Under the pieces are notes generated by a model, which saw nothing but the letters and a program-made list of their open reading frames with translations, searched no databases and was not told the DNA's origin. 37,948 nt of DNA from WQXF01 sp031552825 (GTDB lineage Bacteria; Bacillota; Clostridia; Christensenellales; Aristaeellaceae), in assembly GCA_031552825.1 (NCBI GenBank), contig JAVBMD010000042.1:1-37948 (forward strand). The letters run 5' to 3'. Each line of letters starts with the position of its first letter. Position 1 is the first letter of the stretch. Both the position numbers and the translations under genes were made by a program. Positions 28,752 to 36,443 of the stretch are shown here, piece after piece.

Positions 28752-29919
28752 GCAGTTCCCTCCACAGCGCTTCATATCGCGCGTTGATATCTTTGGCGCG
28801 GTAGGCCGCCTCGATGCGCGCCCGCGCCTTCTCCCCCAGCGCGGCGCGCTCCGCGGCGGACATCGCTTCGGTTTGCGCCATCCGCGCGCGCAGGTCGCCG
28901 GGCTGCTTGGTGAAGTACAGCGCCGCCTCCTCGCCCACCTCGCGGTTGAAGGGAACGTCGAGCAGCAGGTTCACCGGCGTCATCGCCAGCGCCTCCAGCA
29001 GGCTGGGGTTGGTGCCGCCGACCTCGTGGCCGTGCAGGTAGGCCAGCGCGCCCGCGCGGATGCGCACCAGCAGCGCCGCGTCATATACCGTACCGGCGAA
29101 CAGGATGCGCGAATCGCGGTCAAAGCCGGTCTGCTCGCGCAGCTCGCGCATGAAGCGGTTTTCCTCGTTGTTGGCGATGACCACCAGCTTGCGCCGCGTA
29201 TCCGAGGCGACGAACTCGCGCAGGATGGTCATCAGATTGTTTTCCGGCACGAAGCGCCCCACCATCAGGTAGTATTCCCCGGCCTCGACGCCCTGCCGCG
29301 CGCGCCAATCGGCGTAGGCCGCGTCGGCTTGCCGCGCCGTTTCGGCCTGCGCGGCGGGTTCGGCATCCACGCCGTAGGCGATGAAGGTCGTCTTAGGCGC
29401 ATGCGCCGCGTACGCCTGACAGACGTATGCCTCAATGGCGCGCGAATCGCACACCACCAGATCGGCCTGCCGCACCATCTGCCCCTCCGACATGCGCCAG
29501 TAGGCGCGCACCGGCTGGCTCCAGCGCCCGCGCATCCACTCGTGGCCGTCGGGGTTGAGCGCCACCGTCGCGCCCAGCCGGTGCAGCTGCCGCACGAAAT
29601 GCCCGAAGAAGGGCCCGATGCGGCAGGTCAGCACATACACGACGGCGCGCTCGATGCGCTGCGCGCGGATGATGCGGACCACCCGCGCCAGCGCCGCGAT
29701 GTCGCACCAGATCGCCCGCGCGGGGCCGATGGGCGGCACCTTCACGCCGAAGCAGCGCGCGCCGTACACGTCGTACTCCCCCGGCTGCCCGTCCCACACC
29801 GATACGTGATAGACCAGCTCCGGGTCGGCGCGCAGCCGCGCCAGCGAATCCACGAAGGTTTCAAAGCCGCCGTACCGGGCGGGGATGCCCTTGCTGCCGA
29901 TAATAAAAACGTGCCGCAT
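28738..29919 (-). CDS. Glycosyltransferase family 4 with DUF1972 N-terminus (Cps2T-like rhamnosyltransferase)
   Basis: The 393-residue GT-B enzyme has the DUF1972-type opening HVFIIGSKGIPARYGGFETF, as in beta-1,4-rhamnosyltransferases of capsule loci. The donor site EX7E region is EVGGTNPSLLEAL near residue 320. ATG 29919 has AAGGAG five bases upstream. It is the first gene of the two-gene glycosyltransferase unit, driven by the promoter at 29998-30027. Its promoter, leader and first 29 codons are duplicated at 31846-32041, upstream of the neighbouring membrane-protein gene. Confidence 0.9.
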   Translation of the reverse strand: MRHVFIIGSKGIPARYGGFETFVDSLARLRADPELVYHVSVWDGQPGEYDVYGARCFGVKVPPIGPARAIWCDIAALARVVRIIRAQRIERAVVYVLTCRIGPFFGHFVRQLHRLGATVALNPDGHEWMRGRWSQPVRAYWRMSEGQMVRQADLVVCDSRAIEAYVCQAYAAHAPKTTFIAYGVDAEPAAQAETARQADAAYADWRARQGVEAGEYYLMVGRFVPENNLMTILREFVASDTRRKLVVIANNEENRFMRELREQTGFDRDSRILFAGTVYDAALLVRIRAGALAYLHGHEVGGTNPSLLEALAMTPVNLLLDVPFNREVGEEAALYFTKQPGDLRARMAQTEAMSAAERAALGEKARARIEAAYRAKDINARYEALWRELHAQC

Positions 29920-29986
29920 ATTGGCTCCTTGCGTGAAGAATTGCGCGGAAAACGCGCGAAAAGGCGTGAAAACACGATGAAAAAAT

Positions 29987-30027
29987 GCTATCATCGTATG
30001 ATAGCATGCGGGGCGCGGGGGGGTCAA
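29987..30027 (-). promoter_or_regulatory. GT operon promoter with overlapping palindrome, copy 1
   Basis: On the minus strand TTGACC (30027-30022), an 18-bp G/C-rich spacer and TATCAT (30003-29998). The -10 lies inside a palindrome with 10-bp arms ATGCTATCAT/ATGATAGCAT around three central bases (29987-30009), followed by six T. The palindrome looks like a repressor operator over the start site. Read as RNA it could also be a weak attenuator hairpin. Confidence 0.6.
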
Positions 30028-30048
30028 CAAAAAGGGGCGATCGCGGGT

Positions 30049-31770
30049 TTAGCGATTAGCGAAAAAACGCACCACGAGCACGCCTTCCGGTAATTCGTCC
30101 ACAACGTCGTATCCCGCCGCGCCACGCTCGTTGCGCATATAATCCATCAAACCACCGGCATTAATTGAGGCGGTCATCAAGTAGACCCCGTCCTCCAGCA
30201 ATACGTCGGCAAAGAATGCCGTCATGCCATTAGCGGCAAGCTGCTGTTTCTGCATAGGGGAATGCATCTCCCAGCCGCCCCAGTAAAGCAGATTGATCGG
30301 TTTTTCGTCTGGGTAAATAACAAAGGGACGCGAATCCTCGGCGAGTGTGATGTCGAAGATATACACGTTTTGCGGATGTGCAATGCTAAAAGCCTCCATG
30401 ACGTCGCGCGCCCGATTGATTTGCGCGCGCTGCGCCGTATCGGCGATCTCGCCGCGCGCGTTTCCATAGCAAAGCAGCGCAAGCAGGAGGGCAACGCAAG
30501 CCGTTGCGCGCCCTCTGCCGGGAGCCATGACGCGCCCCAAACAAAGCAATAGCATGGTACCCGCCGGAATAGCGCAATAAAGGAAAGCACGAAGAAGAAA
30601 GCGTTGGCGAAAACACATCACTAGGCAGAGGGCTACCAACCCGCCCACAGCAAGACAAGGCAGCAGGATTTCCGGCCAAAGCTTTTTTTGCCGGATCGCG
30701 GGAAATACCGAAAAGATCAGCGCGATACCGACCGCGATCATCGCCGAACGTATCGAACGATTGTTGAGGCTCCCGAAAAAATACTGTATCGCACGGGAAA
30801 GGTTGTCGCGCGTAATTCGGCTCACACCCCATTGCGCATCCACGAAGGAAGCAATCGTTTTGAATGCTTCCGTATTGATACGGCGATCCATAAAGAACCA
30901 GTTGTGTGCCAATCCAACCAATTCCGGTGTCCACCCAATCGACGCGTACAAGTTCTCGGCTTCTTCGTAGAACGGCTTATGATAATCGGAAAATTGAGTC
31001 CGGTAAGCGTTATATTCTGTATATTGGCGCCATTCGGGCGCTTGCGCGCGCACCGCATCCACGGCGGCAACCGCCAGCACGAGCGCCGCACAGACGCCTA
31101 TAAGGGGCATGAGCGTGCGCCTAGTCGCCACGGCCTCCTCCGGAGAACAGGCGCGAATCCGGAGCAGTTGATACCCCAGCGCAAGCAAAACGAAGCACAG
31201 CATGATCGGAAAAAAACCGGGACGGATCATATAGCTCAGCAGGAGAAACAAACAGATAAGCGCGCTGTCCAGCTTCCGGTTACGCGCGCCGTCGGCCTTG
31301 GAAAGGCCAAATATCAATGCGATCGCTACACTGCCCGCGAACCCCGCAGACAGGGTGTATTGCATACGCACTTTCGCATAAAAAAGAAAGACAAAGCTAA
31401 ATACGGCATACAGTGCCATCGCCACCGACGGGCGCGCTGCGCGCCGAACGGCGACCTTTATCAGCGTTTTGCAGAGCAGCACCTCGCCGACAAAGATCAA
31501 TGCGATGTAAAACAGCGTATACCAAGGCAGATACGCCGAAACGCGATACAGCCCGCCGATCAGGCACCCCAGCAATTCGCTGGAGTAGGCGGTGGCGGCT
31601 ACCATCTTGCCCGAGGCATAGCCCGCCATGGTGAACATCATGTAAACATCGTCGTTGCTCTCAAAAAATATCGGTTGGGTGCCGTAAGTCACCGCGCCGA
31701 GCAGCAACACCACGAAAAAGGCACACAAATACCGCCCCGCCTCGCGCTCACACGAAACCCGAAGCTTCAT
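30049..31770 (-). CDS. Large polytopic membrane protein, possible surface-polysaccharide enzyme
   Basis: The 573-residue protein has about ten to twelve hydrophobic helices, an early acidic motif ESNDDVYMM in the first extracytoplasmic loop, and a long soluble loop around 240-330. A C-terminal extracytoplasmic domain of about 130 residues begins near AQRAQINRARDVMEAF. The acidic loop after TM1 recalls GT-C glycosyltransferases or polymerase-like proteins of polysaccharide loci, but I cannot name the family. The ATG at 31770 is preceded by GGGGGG. It sits between the duplicated promoter segment and the glycosyltransferase operon on the same strand, which supports a role in the same surface glycan pathway. 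Confidence 0.75.
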   Translation of the reverse strand: MKLRVSCEREAGRYLCAFFVVLLLGAVTYGTQPIFFESNDDVYMMFTMAGYASGKMVAATAYSSELLGCLIGGLYRVSAYLPWYTLFYIALIFVGEVLLCKTLIKVAVRRAARPSVAMALYAVFSFVFLFYAKVRMQYTLSAGFAGSVAIALIFGLSKADGARNRKLDSALICLFLLLSYMIRPGFFPIMLCFVLLALGYQLLRIRACSPEEAVATRRTLMPLIGVCAALVLAVAAVDAVRAQAPEWRQYTEYNAYRTQFSDYHKPFYEEAENLYASIGWTPELVGLAHNWFFMDRRINTEAFKTIASFVDAQWGVSRITRDNLSRAIQYFFGSLNNRSIRSAMIAVGIALIFSVFPAIRQKKLWPEILLPCLAVGGLVALCLVMCFRQRFLLRAFLYCAIPAGTMLLLCLGRVMAPGRGRATACVALLLALLCYGNARGEIADTAQRAQINRARDVMEAFSIAHPQNVYIFDITLAEDSRPFVIYPDEKPINLLYWGGWEMHSPMQKQQLAANGMTAFFADVLLEDGVYLMTASINAGGLMDYMRNERGAAGYDVVDELPEGVLVVRFFANR

Positions 31771-31828
31771 TCACGTACCCCCCCAGTCACGCCGCGTCAC
31801 GGCGAATCGTTGCCTGGCCCTCCGCGCC

Positions 31829-31933
31829 CTACCCCGAATACCTCTGCAGCCGCGCCAGCGAATCCACGAAGGTTTCAAAGCCGCCGTACCGGGCGGGGAT
31901 GCCCTTGCTGCCGATAATAAAAACGTGCCGCAT
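31829..31933 (-). pseudogene. Duplicated 5' fragment of the DUF1972 glycosyltransferase gene
   Basis: The first 29 codons of the gene at 29919 (HVFIIGSKGIPARYGGFETF to DSLARL) are repeated here with the same AAGGAG site. They then diverge to a short tail, QRYSG, and a stop at 31829. The 34-residue ORF is probably translated but cannot be an enzyme. The repeat block covers 31846-32030 and matches 29832-30016 with only a few differences, so the copy is recent. It lies 58 bases upstream of the membrane-protein start and may work as a translated leader for it. Confidence 0.8.
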
Positions 31934-31998
31934 ATTGGCTCCTTGCGTGAAGAATTGCGCGGAAAACGCGCGAAAAGGCGTAAAAACGCGATGAAAAA

Positions 31999-32041
31999 AA
32001 TGCTATCATCGTATGATAGCATGCGGGCGCGGGAGGGTCAA
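31999..32041 (-). promoter_or_regulatory. Duplicated promoter/palindrome, copy 2
   Basis: It has the same TTGACC and TATCAT boxes (32041-32036 and 32018-32013), here with a 17-bp spacer, and the same palindromic arms at 31999-32021. It would drive the leader ORF and then the membrane-protein gene at 31770. The spacer is one base shorter than in copy 1, so the two copies may differ in strength. Confidence 0.6.
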
Positions 32042-32096
32042 GGACGTGGGCGGGGATGTCGCGGCAAACGCGGCCGCCGATTAACCCGCCCCCTAA

Positions 32097-32125
32097 TTGA
32101 CACCGCAGCGCTTTTCCGGTAAAAT
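32097..32125 (+). promoter_or_regulatory. Promoter of the 32162 gene
   Basis: A perfect TTGACA (32097-32102), a 17-bp spacer and TAAAAT (32120-32125). It is divergent from the minus-strand promoter at 31999-32041, with about 55 bp between them. Confidence 0.7.
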
Positions 32126-32161
32126 GTGGGGAAAATCCCCTCTTTGAGGAGAAACAAACAA

Positions 32162-32698
32162 ATGAAGAAATTTCAAGCGGTTCTGGGTACGATCATCACG
32201 CTCGGCATCGGCGTGGTAGGGCTCAACGTCTATCAAGGCGGCACGCATGTGATGACGTGGTTCGGCATCCGCCTCAACCAAGTCGCGTTCATCGGGCTGT
32301 TCGCGCTGTTCCTCGTGATCGACATTTTTGCGCTAAAGAACGCCTTTGGCGCGCAGGCATCGTTTTCCGTCGCAGAGCGCCCCGAAACGCAGGCGCTGCG
32401 CGATCAGCCCGCCATGCAAAGCGCTGGCCAGATCAGCATCACGCGCACAAAAAGCATGCTGGGCGCGGCGATGGGCGTGCGCGTATTCCTCAACGGCGTC
32501 GAGCAGGGCGTGCTCAAAAACGGCAAGACGCTGACCTTCCCCACCTACGTCGAGCAAAACGAGCTGCTCGTGCATTACGATGCCGACCATGCCGAGCGCA
32601 CCGCGCAGTTCCGCGTCACCCCCGGCGGACACGCGAAGCTCCAGTTGAAATATAACGGCGCGCGGTTGACCCTCGAGGAAGGCGCGCTGAGCGCATAG
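32162..32698 (+). CDS. Small two-helix membrane protein of unknown function
   Basis: The 178-residue protein has two N-terminal hydrophobic helices (about 5-27 and 38-60). A soluble C-terminal domain follows with alternating beta-like segments, including ITRTKSMLGAAMGVRVFLNG, EQGVLKNGKTLTF and AKLQLKYNGARLTL. The NG-turn pattern resembles PEGA-like or small beta-sandwich domains that decorate membrane proteins, but I do not recognise a family. ATG 32162 has GAGGAG ten bases upstream. It has its own promoter and is followed by a repeat cluster, so it is probably monocistronic. Confidence 0.75.
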   Translation: MKKFQAVLGTIITLGIGVVGLNVYQGGTHVMTWFGIRLNQVAFIGLFALFLVIDIFALKNAFGAQASFSVAERPETQALRDQPAMQSAGQISITRTKSMLGAAMGVRVFLNGVEQGVLKNGKTLTFPTYVEQNELLVHYDADHAERTAQFRVTPGGHAKLQLKYNGARLTLEEGALSA

Positions 32699-32744
32699 GT
32701 GCGGCCTTTCGCTGCGGACGCTGGGGAACTGCCGCTCTGACGGC

Positions 32745-32890
32745 GGGAATCCCTCCACCGCCGACGGAGAAACCGCCGCTTCAGCAGCGGGAATCCCTCC
32801 ACCGCCGACGGAGAGACCGCCGCCTCGGCAGCGGGAATCCCTCCACCGCCGACGGAGAGACCGCCGCCTCGGCAGCGGGAATCCCTCCAC
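32745..32890. repeat. 44-bp tandem repeat
   Basis: Three full 44-bp units start at 32745, 32789 and 32833, with a partial fourth at 32877. Each begins GGGAATCCCTCCACCGCCGA and continues with CGGAGAGACCGCCGCCTCGG. Units 2 and 3 are identical; unit 1 differs at a few positions. The unit is a segment of the R2 arm flank, so the array probably grew by slippage from an R2 end. Confidence 0.85.
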
Positions 32891-33034
32891 CGCTGCGGCG
32901 GTCCCCCTCCCTTTGACAAGGGAGGCTAGGTGCTAGAACCAAGAATCTATTATAAAACAAGAAACATATATCAGCCTCCAAAAGCCTCCCTTGTTAAAGG
33001 GAGGGGGACCGCCCTCAGGCGGTGGGGGGATTCC
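32877..33034. repeat. R2 family palindromic element, inverted copy
   Basis: This is the reverse orientation of the 25641-25797 element. The centre here reads GCTAGAACCAAGAATCTAT and ATATATCAGCCTCC, the complement of the other copies. The arms are CCCCCTCCCTTTGACAAGGG and GCCTCCCTTGTTAAAGGGAG. It stands between the 44-bp array and the R1 copy at 33131. Confidence 0.8.
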
Positions 33035-33130
33035 CGCCGCGGGAGCGGCGGTCTCTCCGCCGCAGTGGGGCGGAGCCGAGATCGGCCAGTGGCCGAATAA
33101 TCGAGGCGAAAGCCCAGCCCATAGGCGGGT

Positions 33131-33192
33131 ATTTCGTGCCTGCGGGCACGACCGGAGGGCTTTCCGGTCGCCCTCCGGCCACCTTCGGGGCG
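33131..33192 (-). repeat. R1 family repeat unit, reversed
   Basis: Read on the minus strand it gives GCGCCCCGAAGGTGGCCGGA, then GGGCGACCGGAAAGCCCTCC and GGTCGTGCC. The flank on this strand includes AAAAGCATTTGC, as beside the 3641 copy. Confidence 0.65.
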
Positions 33193-33229
33193 CATCCAAG
33201 CGATTTAAAAAAGCAAATGCTTTTGCACT

Positions 33230-33295
33230 GCGCCAGGTAAATTCCTGCCCAGTGCCAGCTAAATTCCTGCCCTGTGCCAGCTAAATTCCCGCATT
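33230..33295. repeat. Three 22-bp direct repeats abutting the metG promoter
   Basis: Units at 33230-33251, 33252-33273 and 33274-33295 share GTGCCAGCTAAATTCCTGCC. The first and third vary slightly. The third runs into the -35 box at 33294. A spacing of 22 bp is close to two helical turns, so bound proteins would line up on one face of the DNA. Confidence 0.75.
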
Positions 33296-33322
33296 GACAA
33301 TCCCCGCCCAGCGCACTATACT
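33294..33322 (+). promoter_or_regulatory. metG promoter
   Basis: A perfect TTGACA (33294-33299), a 17-bp spacer and TATACT (33317-33322). Transcription would begin near 33330, at the start of the T-box leader. Confidence 0.85.
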
Positions 33323-33329
33323 ACTTGAA

Positions 33330-33629
33330 TAGCGATGAAGGAAAGAGTAGGCGCAGCCGCGACATCCGCAGAGAGCCGGGAGGGTGAAAACCGGCGATGC
33401 AGCGCGCGCCGAACATGGCTCCGGAGCGACCGTGCCGAGCGGGGACGTCTTAAGGGAAGCTGCATTTGGGCGCTCCTTTTGAAAGAGACGAAGTCCCCGG
33501 TGAAGCGCGGCGGGCGATCCCGTTACAGATCGAGCGAGGCGTGCGCCGGGCGGAAGCTCGCGGTGCGCGCGAAGCAGGGTGGTACCACGGAGATGATCCG
33601 TCCCTCGATTGTTCGGGGGGCGGTTTTTT
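33330..33629 (+). promoter_or_regulatory. T-box riboswitch (tRNA-Met sensing) with terminator
   Basis: The leader starts GCGATGAAGGAAAGAGTAG, as T-box stem I does. It has AGAGAG at 33370 and the apical GGGAGGGTGAAAACC, then a candidate specifier ATG at 33415-33417 in GAACATGGCTCC, which fits a Met codon for a gene encoding MetRS. The conserved T-box AGGGTGGTACCACGG is at 33576-33590. The terminator stem CCGTCCCTCGA/TCGGGGGGCGG (33598-33623) is followed by six T. Uncharged tRNA-Met should stabilise the antiterminator and allow metG expression. Confidence 0.93.
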
Positions 33630-33708
33630 GCATCAGCAGCCTCGAATCTGCGGTTTCGGATCAGCGGTATCGAATCAGCGGTTTCAACTTAAAGGAGGGC
33701 GCAGCACC

Positions 33709-35688
33709 ATGCCGGAGAAAAAAACCTTTTACCTCACCACGCCGATCTACTACCCCAGCGACAAGCTGCATATCGGCCACAGCTATACCACCGTCGCCGC
33801 CGACGCCATGACCCGCTTCAAAAAGCTGACCGGGCATGACGCCTACTTCCTCACCGGCACCGACGAGCACGGCCAGAAGATCGAGCGCCGCGCCGCCGCC
33901 GCCGGGGTGACGCCGCAGCAGTTCGTCGACGACATCGTCGCGGGCATCAAGGACCTGTGGAAGCTGATGGACATCGAATACGACGACTTCATCCGCACCA
34001 CCGAGCCGCGCCACGAGGTCATCGTGCAGAAGATCTTCAAGCAGCTGTTCGATCAGGGCGATATCTACAAGGGCTCCTATGAGGGGCAGTATTGCACCCC
34101 CTGCGAGGCCTATTGGACGCCCACGCAGCTCAAGGAGGGCGGCGTCTGCCCCGACTGCGGCGGTCCCGTGGAAACCGTGCGGGAGGAGTGCTACTTCTTC
34201 CGGCTTTCGAAGTATCAGGATTGGATGATTCAGTACATCCGCGAGCACCCGGACTTCATCCAGCCCGCCTCCCGCGCCAACGAGATGCTCAACAACTTCC
34301 TGCTGCCCGGTCTGGAGGATCTGGCGGTTTCGCGCACCACGTTCAAGTGGGGCGTGCCGGTGGATTTCGACCCCAAGCACGTGGTATACGTATGGATCGA
34401 CGCGCTTTCCAACTACATCACCGCGCTGGGCTACGGCACCGATCACGATCAGCTTTACAAGAAGTACTGGCCCGCAAACGTGCATCTGGTGGGCAAGGAG
34501 ATCGTGCGCTTTCACACCATCATCTGGCCGATCATGCTGCACGCCCTCGGCCTGCCGCTGCCGAAGCAGGTGTTCGGCCATGGCTGGCTGGTGCTCGACG
34601 GCGGCAAGATGAGCAAATCCAAGGGCAACGTCGTCGATCCGGTGCGGCTGTGCGAGCGCTACTCCAGCGACGCCATCCGCTACTTCCTGCTGCGCGAGAT
34701 GCCCTTCGGCTCCGACGGCGTGTTCAGCAACGAGGCGCTGCTCACCCGCATCAACGCCGATCTGGCCAACGATTTGGGCAACTTGGTCAGCCGAAGCGTG
34801 GCGATGGTGGAGAAGTACTTCGACGGCGTGATCCCCGCGCCCGGCGCGCTCACCGAGCTGGAGCAGGCGCTTCGCACCCGCGCGCTGGCGCTGCCCGCGC
34901 TGGTGGAAAAGCAGATGGACGCGCTGCAGTTCTCCGCCGCACTGGCCGAGATCTGGAAGCTGATCGGCGAGTGCAACAAGTACATCGACCTCACCGCGCC
35001 GTGGGTGCTGGCCAAGAACCCCGAGGACAGGCCGCGCCTTGGCACGGTGCTGTATCACCTGCTGGCCTGCGCGCGGGCGGCGGCGGTGCTGATCGGCCCG
35101 TTCATGCCGCGCACGCCGGGGCGCATCTTCGCGCAGATCGGCGTCGTCGACGCGGCGGCGCAGGACTGGGCTTCGCTGCAAATCTTCGAGGCGCTCAAGC
35201 CCGGCGGCAAGGTACAAAAGGGCGAGGCGCTATTCCCGCGCATCGACATCGCCGCCGAGCTGGAAGCGTTGGCTCCTGCCGCGCCGCCGGCTGAGCCGGT
35301 TGCTGCCGCACCGGTCGCACCGGCCGCGCCTGCCGCCGCCCACGCCGCCCCCGAAAAGCCCGCCGAAATCTCCATCGACGACTTCGACAAGATCGACCTG
35401 CGCGTCGCCGAGGTGCTGACCTGCGAAAAGGTGCCCAAGGCCGACAAGCTGCTGCAGTTCACCCTGCGCGTCGGCGAGGAGACCCGCACCGTATTGAGCG
35501 GCATCGCCCAGCACTACACGCCCGAGGAGATGATCGGCAAGAAGGTCGTGCTGCTGGCCAACCTTGCCCCGCGCAAGATTCGCGGCGTCGAATCGCGCGG
35601 CATGCTGCTGATGGCCAGCGACGACAAGGGCAACCTGCGCGCGCTGACGGTGGACGGCGATATCGACAGCGGGAGCGGGATCAGCTAG
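33709..35688 (+). CDS. metG: Methionine--tRNA ligase
   Basis: The 659-residue class I synthetase has HIGHS in KLHIGHSYTTVAAD, the zinc knuckle cysteines YCTPC and CPDCGG (about 130-150), and KMSKSKGNVVDP (about 300). The anticodon-binding helical domain follows, then an Ala/Pro-rich linker (about 522-552), and a C-terminal EMAP/Trbp111-type tRNA-binding domain (DFDKIDLRVAEVL to RGVESRGMLLMAS). ATG 33709 has AAAGGAGG ten bases upstream. The frame is open back to 33466, but that part is the T-box leader. Expression is controlled by the T-box. Confidence 0.97.
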   Translation: MPEKKTFYLTTPIYYPSDKLHIGHSYTTVAADAMTRFKKLTGHDAYFLTGTDEHGQKIERRAAAAGVTPQQFVDDIVAGIKDLWKLMDIEYDDFIRTTEPRHEVIVQKIFKQLFDQGDIYKGSYEGQYCTPCEAYWTPTQLKEGGVCPDCGGPVETVREECYFFRLSKYQDWMIQYIREHPDFIQPASRANEMLNNFLLPGLEDLAVSRTTFKWGVPVDFDPKHVVYVWIDALSNYITALGYGTDHDQLYKKYWPANVHLVGKEIVRFHTIIWPIMLHALGLPLPKQVFGHGWLVLDGGKMSKSKGNVVDPVRLCERYSSDAIRYFLLREMPFGSDGVFSNEALLTRINADLANDLGNLVSRSVAMVEKYFDGVIPAPGALTELEQALRTRALALPALVEKQMDALQFSAALAEIWKLIGECNKYIDLTAPWVLAKNPEDRPRLGTVLYHLLACARAAAVLIGPFMPRTPGRIFAQIGVVDAAAQDWASLQIFEALKPGGKVQKGEALFPRIDIAAELEALAPAAPPAEPVAAAPVAPAAPAAAHAAPEKPAEISIDDFDKIDLRVAEVLTCEKVPKADKLLQFTLRVGEETRTVLSGIAQHYTPEEMIGKKVVLLANLAPRKIRGVESRGMLLMASDDKGNLRALTVDGDIDSGSGIS

Positions 35689-35691
35689 ACC

Positions 35692-35720
35692 TTGACTTGG
35701 TAGCATGAAAAAGCTAGAAT
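35692..35720 (+). promoter_or_regulatory. Promoter of Phd-RelE operon
   Basis: TTGACT (35692-35697), 17 bp, TAGAAT (35715-35720). It begins three bases after the metG stop, and no terminator for metG is visible before it, so read-through from metG is possible. Confidence 0.65.
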
Positions 35721-35755
35721 AAAGATAGAATTCTGCTACAAGGGAGCTGAGGTTC

Positions 35756-36040
35756 ATGCAAATCAAGCCGTCCGCCGCCATCCGGCAGAACTACAATGAA
35801 ATCGCGGCAATCTGCAAAACCACGAAGGAGCCGGTCTACCTTACGAAGAACGGCGAAGGCGATCTGGTCGTGATGGACATCGATGCGTTTGTTCAGCGCG
35901 AAAAGATGTTGCAGCTGCGCGAGGCGCTGGTTGCCGTGGAGGAGGCGCGCTTGGCGGGGCGCGCAGGCTACACGCCGGACGCGCTCGCCTCCCTTTTGCA
36001 CGGCGCGATCGACGAGGTGGCGCATGGCGGCAACGCATAA
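35756..36040 (+). CDS. Phd/YefM-family antitoxin
   Basis: The 94-residue antitoxin has the Phd fold N-terminus (IKPSAAIRQNYNEIAAICK, then EPVYLTKNGEGDLVVMDIDAF), with the EPVYLTKNG signature. An amphipathic C-terminal part follows that would block the toxin. AGGGAG lies upstream of ATG 35756. It overlaps the toxin gene by 17 bp. Confidence 0.9.
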   Translation: MQIKPSAAIRQNYNEIAAICKTTKEPVYLTKNGEGDLVVMDIDAFVQREKMLQLREALVAVEEARLAGRAGYTPDALASLLHGAIDEVAHGGNA

Positions 36041-36335
36041 GGTCATCGTTTCGGATACGGCTGGGCAGTTGTTGCTGCGGCATATGCGGTTCCTCGCCGG
36101 GCAGAGCGCGGATGCGGCGCGGCAGGCTACCGAAGCGCTTTTGCGCGCGATCCAGTCGCTGGACACCATGCCGGAGCGCTATCCATTTATTTCCGACAAA
36201 TTCTTGCCGCCGAACAAATATCGAAAAATGTTTGTCGTCAAGCACTATCTTTTGCTCTACCAAATCCGTGAGGATACCGTGTTTGTGGAGTATGTAATTG
36301 ATTGCCGTCAGGGCTATCATTGGCTGCTGCCCTGA
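36024..36335 (+). CDS. RelE/ParE-superfamily toxin
   Basis: The 103-residue protein has HKVIVSDTAGQLLLRHMRFL at the start. The core is YRKMFVVKHYLLLYQIREDT, then VFVEYVIDCRQGYHWLL, the usual beta-strand ending of RelE/ParE toxins (RR-D/C-x-x type). ATG 36024 has GAGGTGG three bases upstream and lies inside the antitoxin's last codons, so the two are translationally coupled. Whether it cleaves mRNA (RelE) or targets gyrase (ParE) cannot be decided. Confidence 0.88.
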   Translation: MAATHKVIVSDTAGQLLLRHMRFLAGQSADAARQATEALLRAIQSLDTMPERYPFISDKFLPPNKYRKMFVVKHYLLLYQIREDTVFVEYVIDCRQGYHWLLP

Positions 36336-36443
36336 GCCTCCGCCTCGCGCGCGGCAGACGGCGGCAGCCGAAGGAGAGAGCGCCACATGCCTGCGGCGGG
36401 AATCCCCCCACCCCCACCAAATCATACACAGGAGGAAAAACCC

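Noticed and set aside
31771..32022. An 83-codon minus-strand ORF over the duplicated segment
   Set aside because: It is a different frame from the glycosyltransferase fragment. The conserved frame is the 34-residue one at 31829-31933.
32745..32890. CRISPR array
   Set aside because: The 44-bp units are directly contiguous with no unique spacers, and there are no cas genes. This is a plain tandem repeat derived from an R2 flank.
33466..33708. N-terminal extension of metG
   Set aside because: The in-frame region is the T-box leader including its terminator. MetRS homology begins at the ATG 33709 behind AAAGGAGG.
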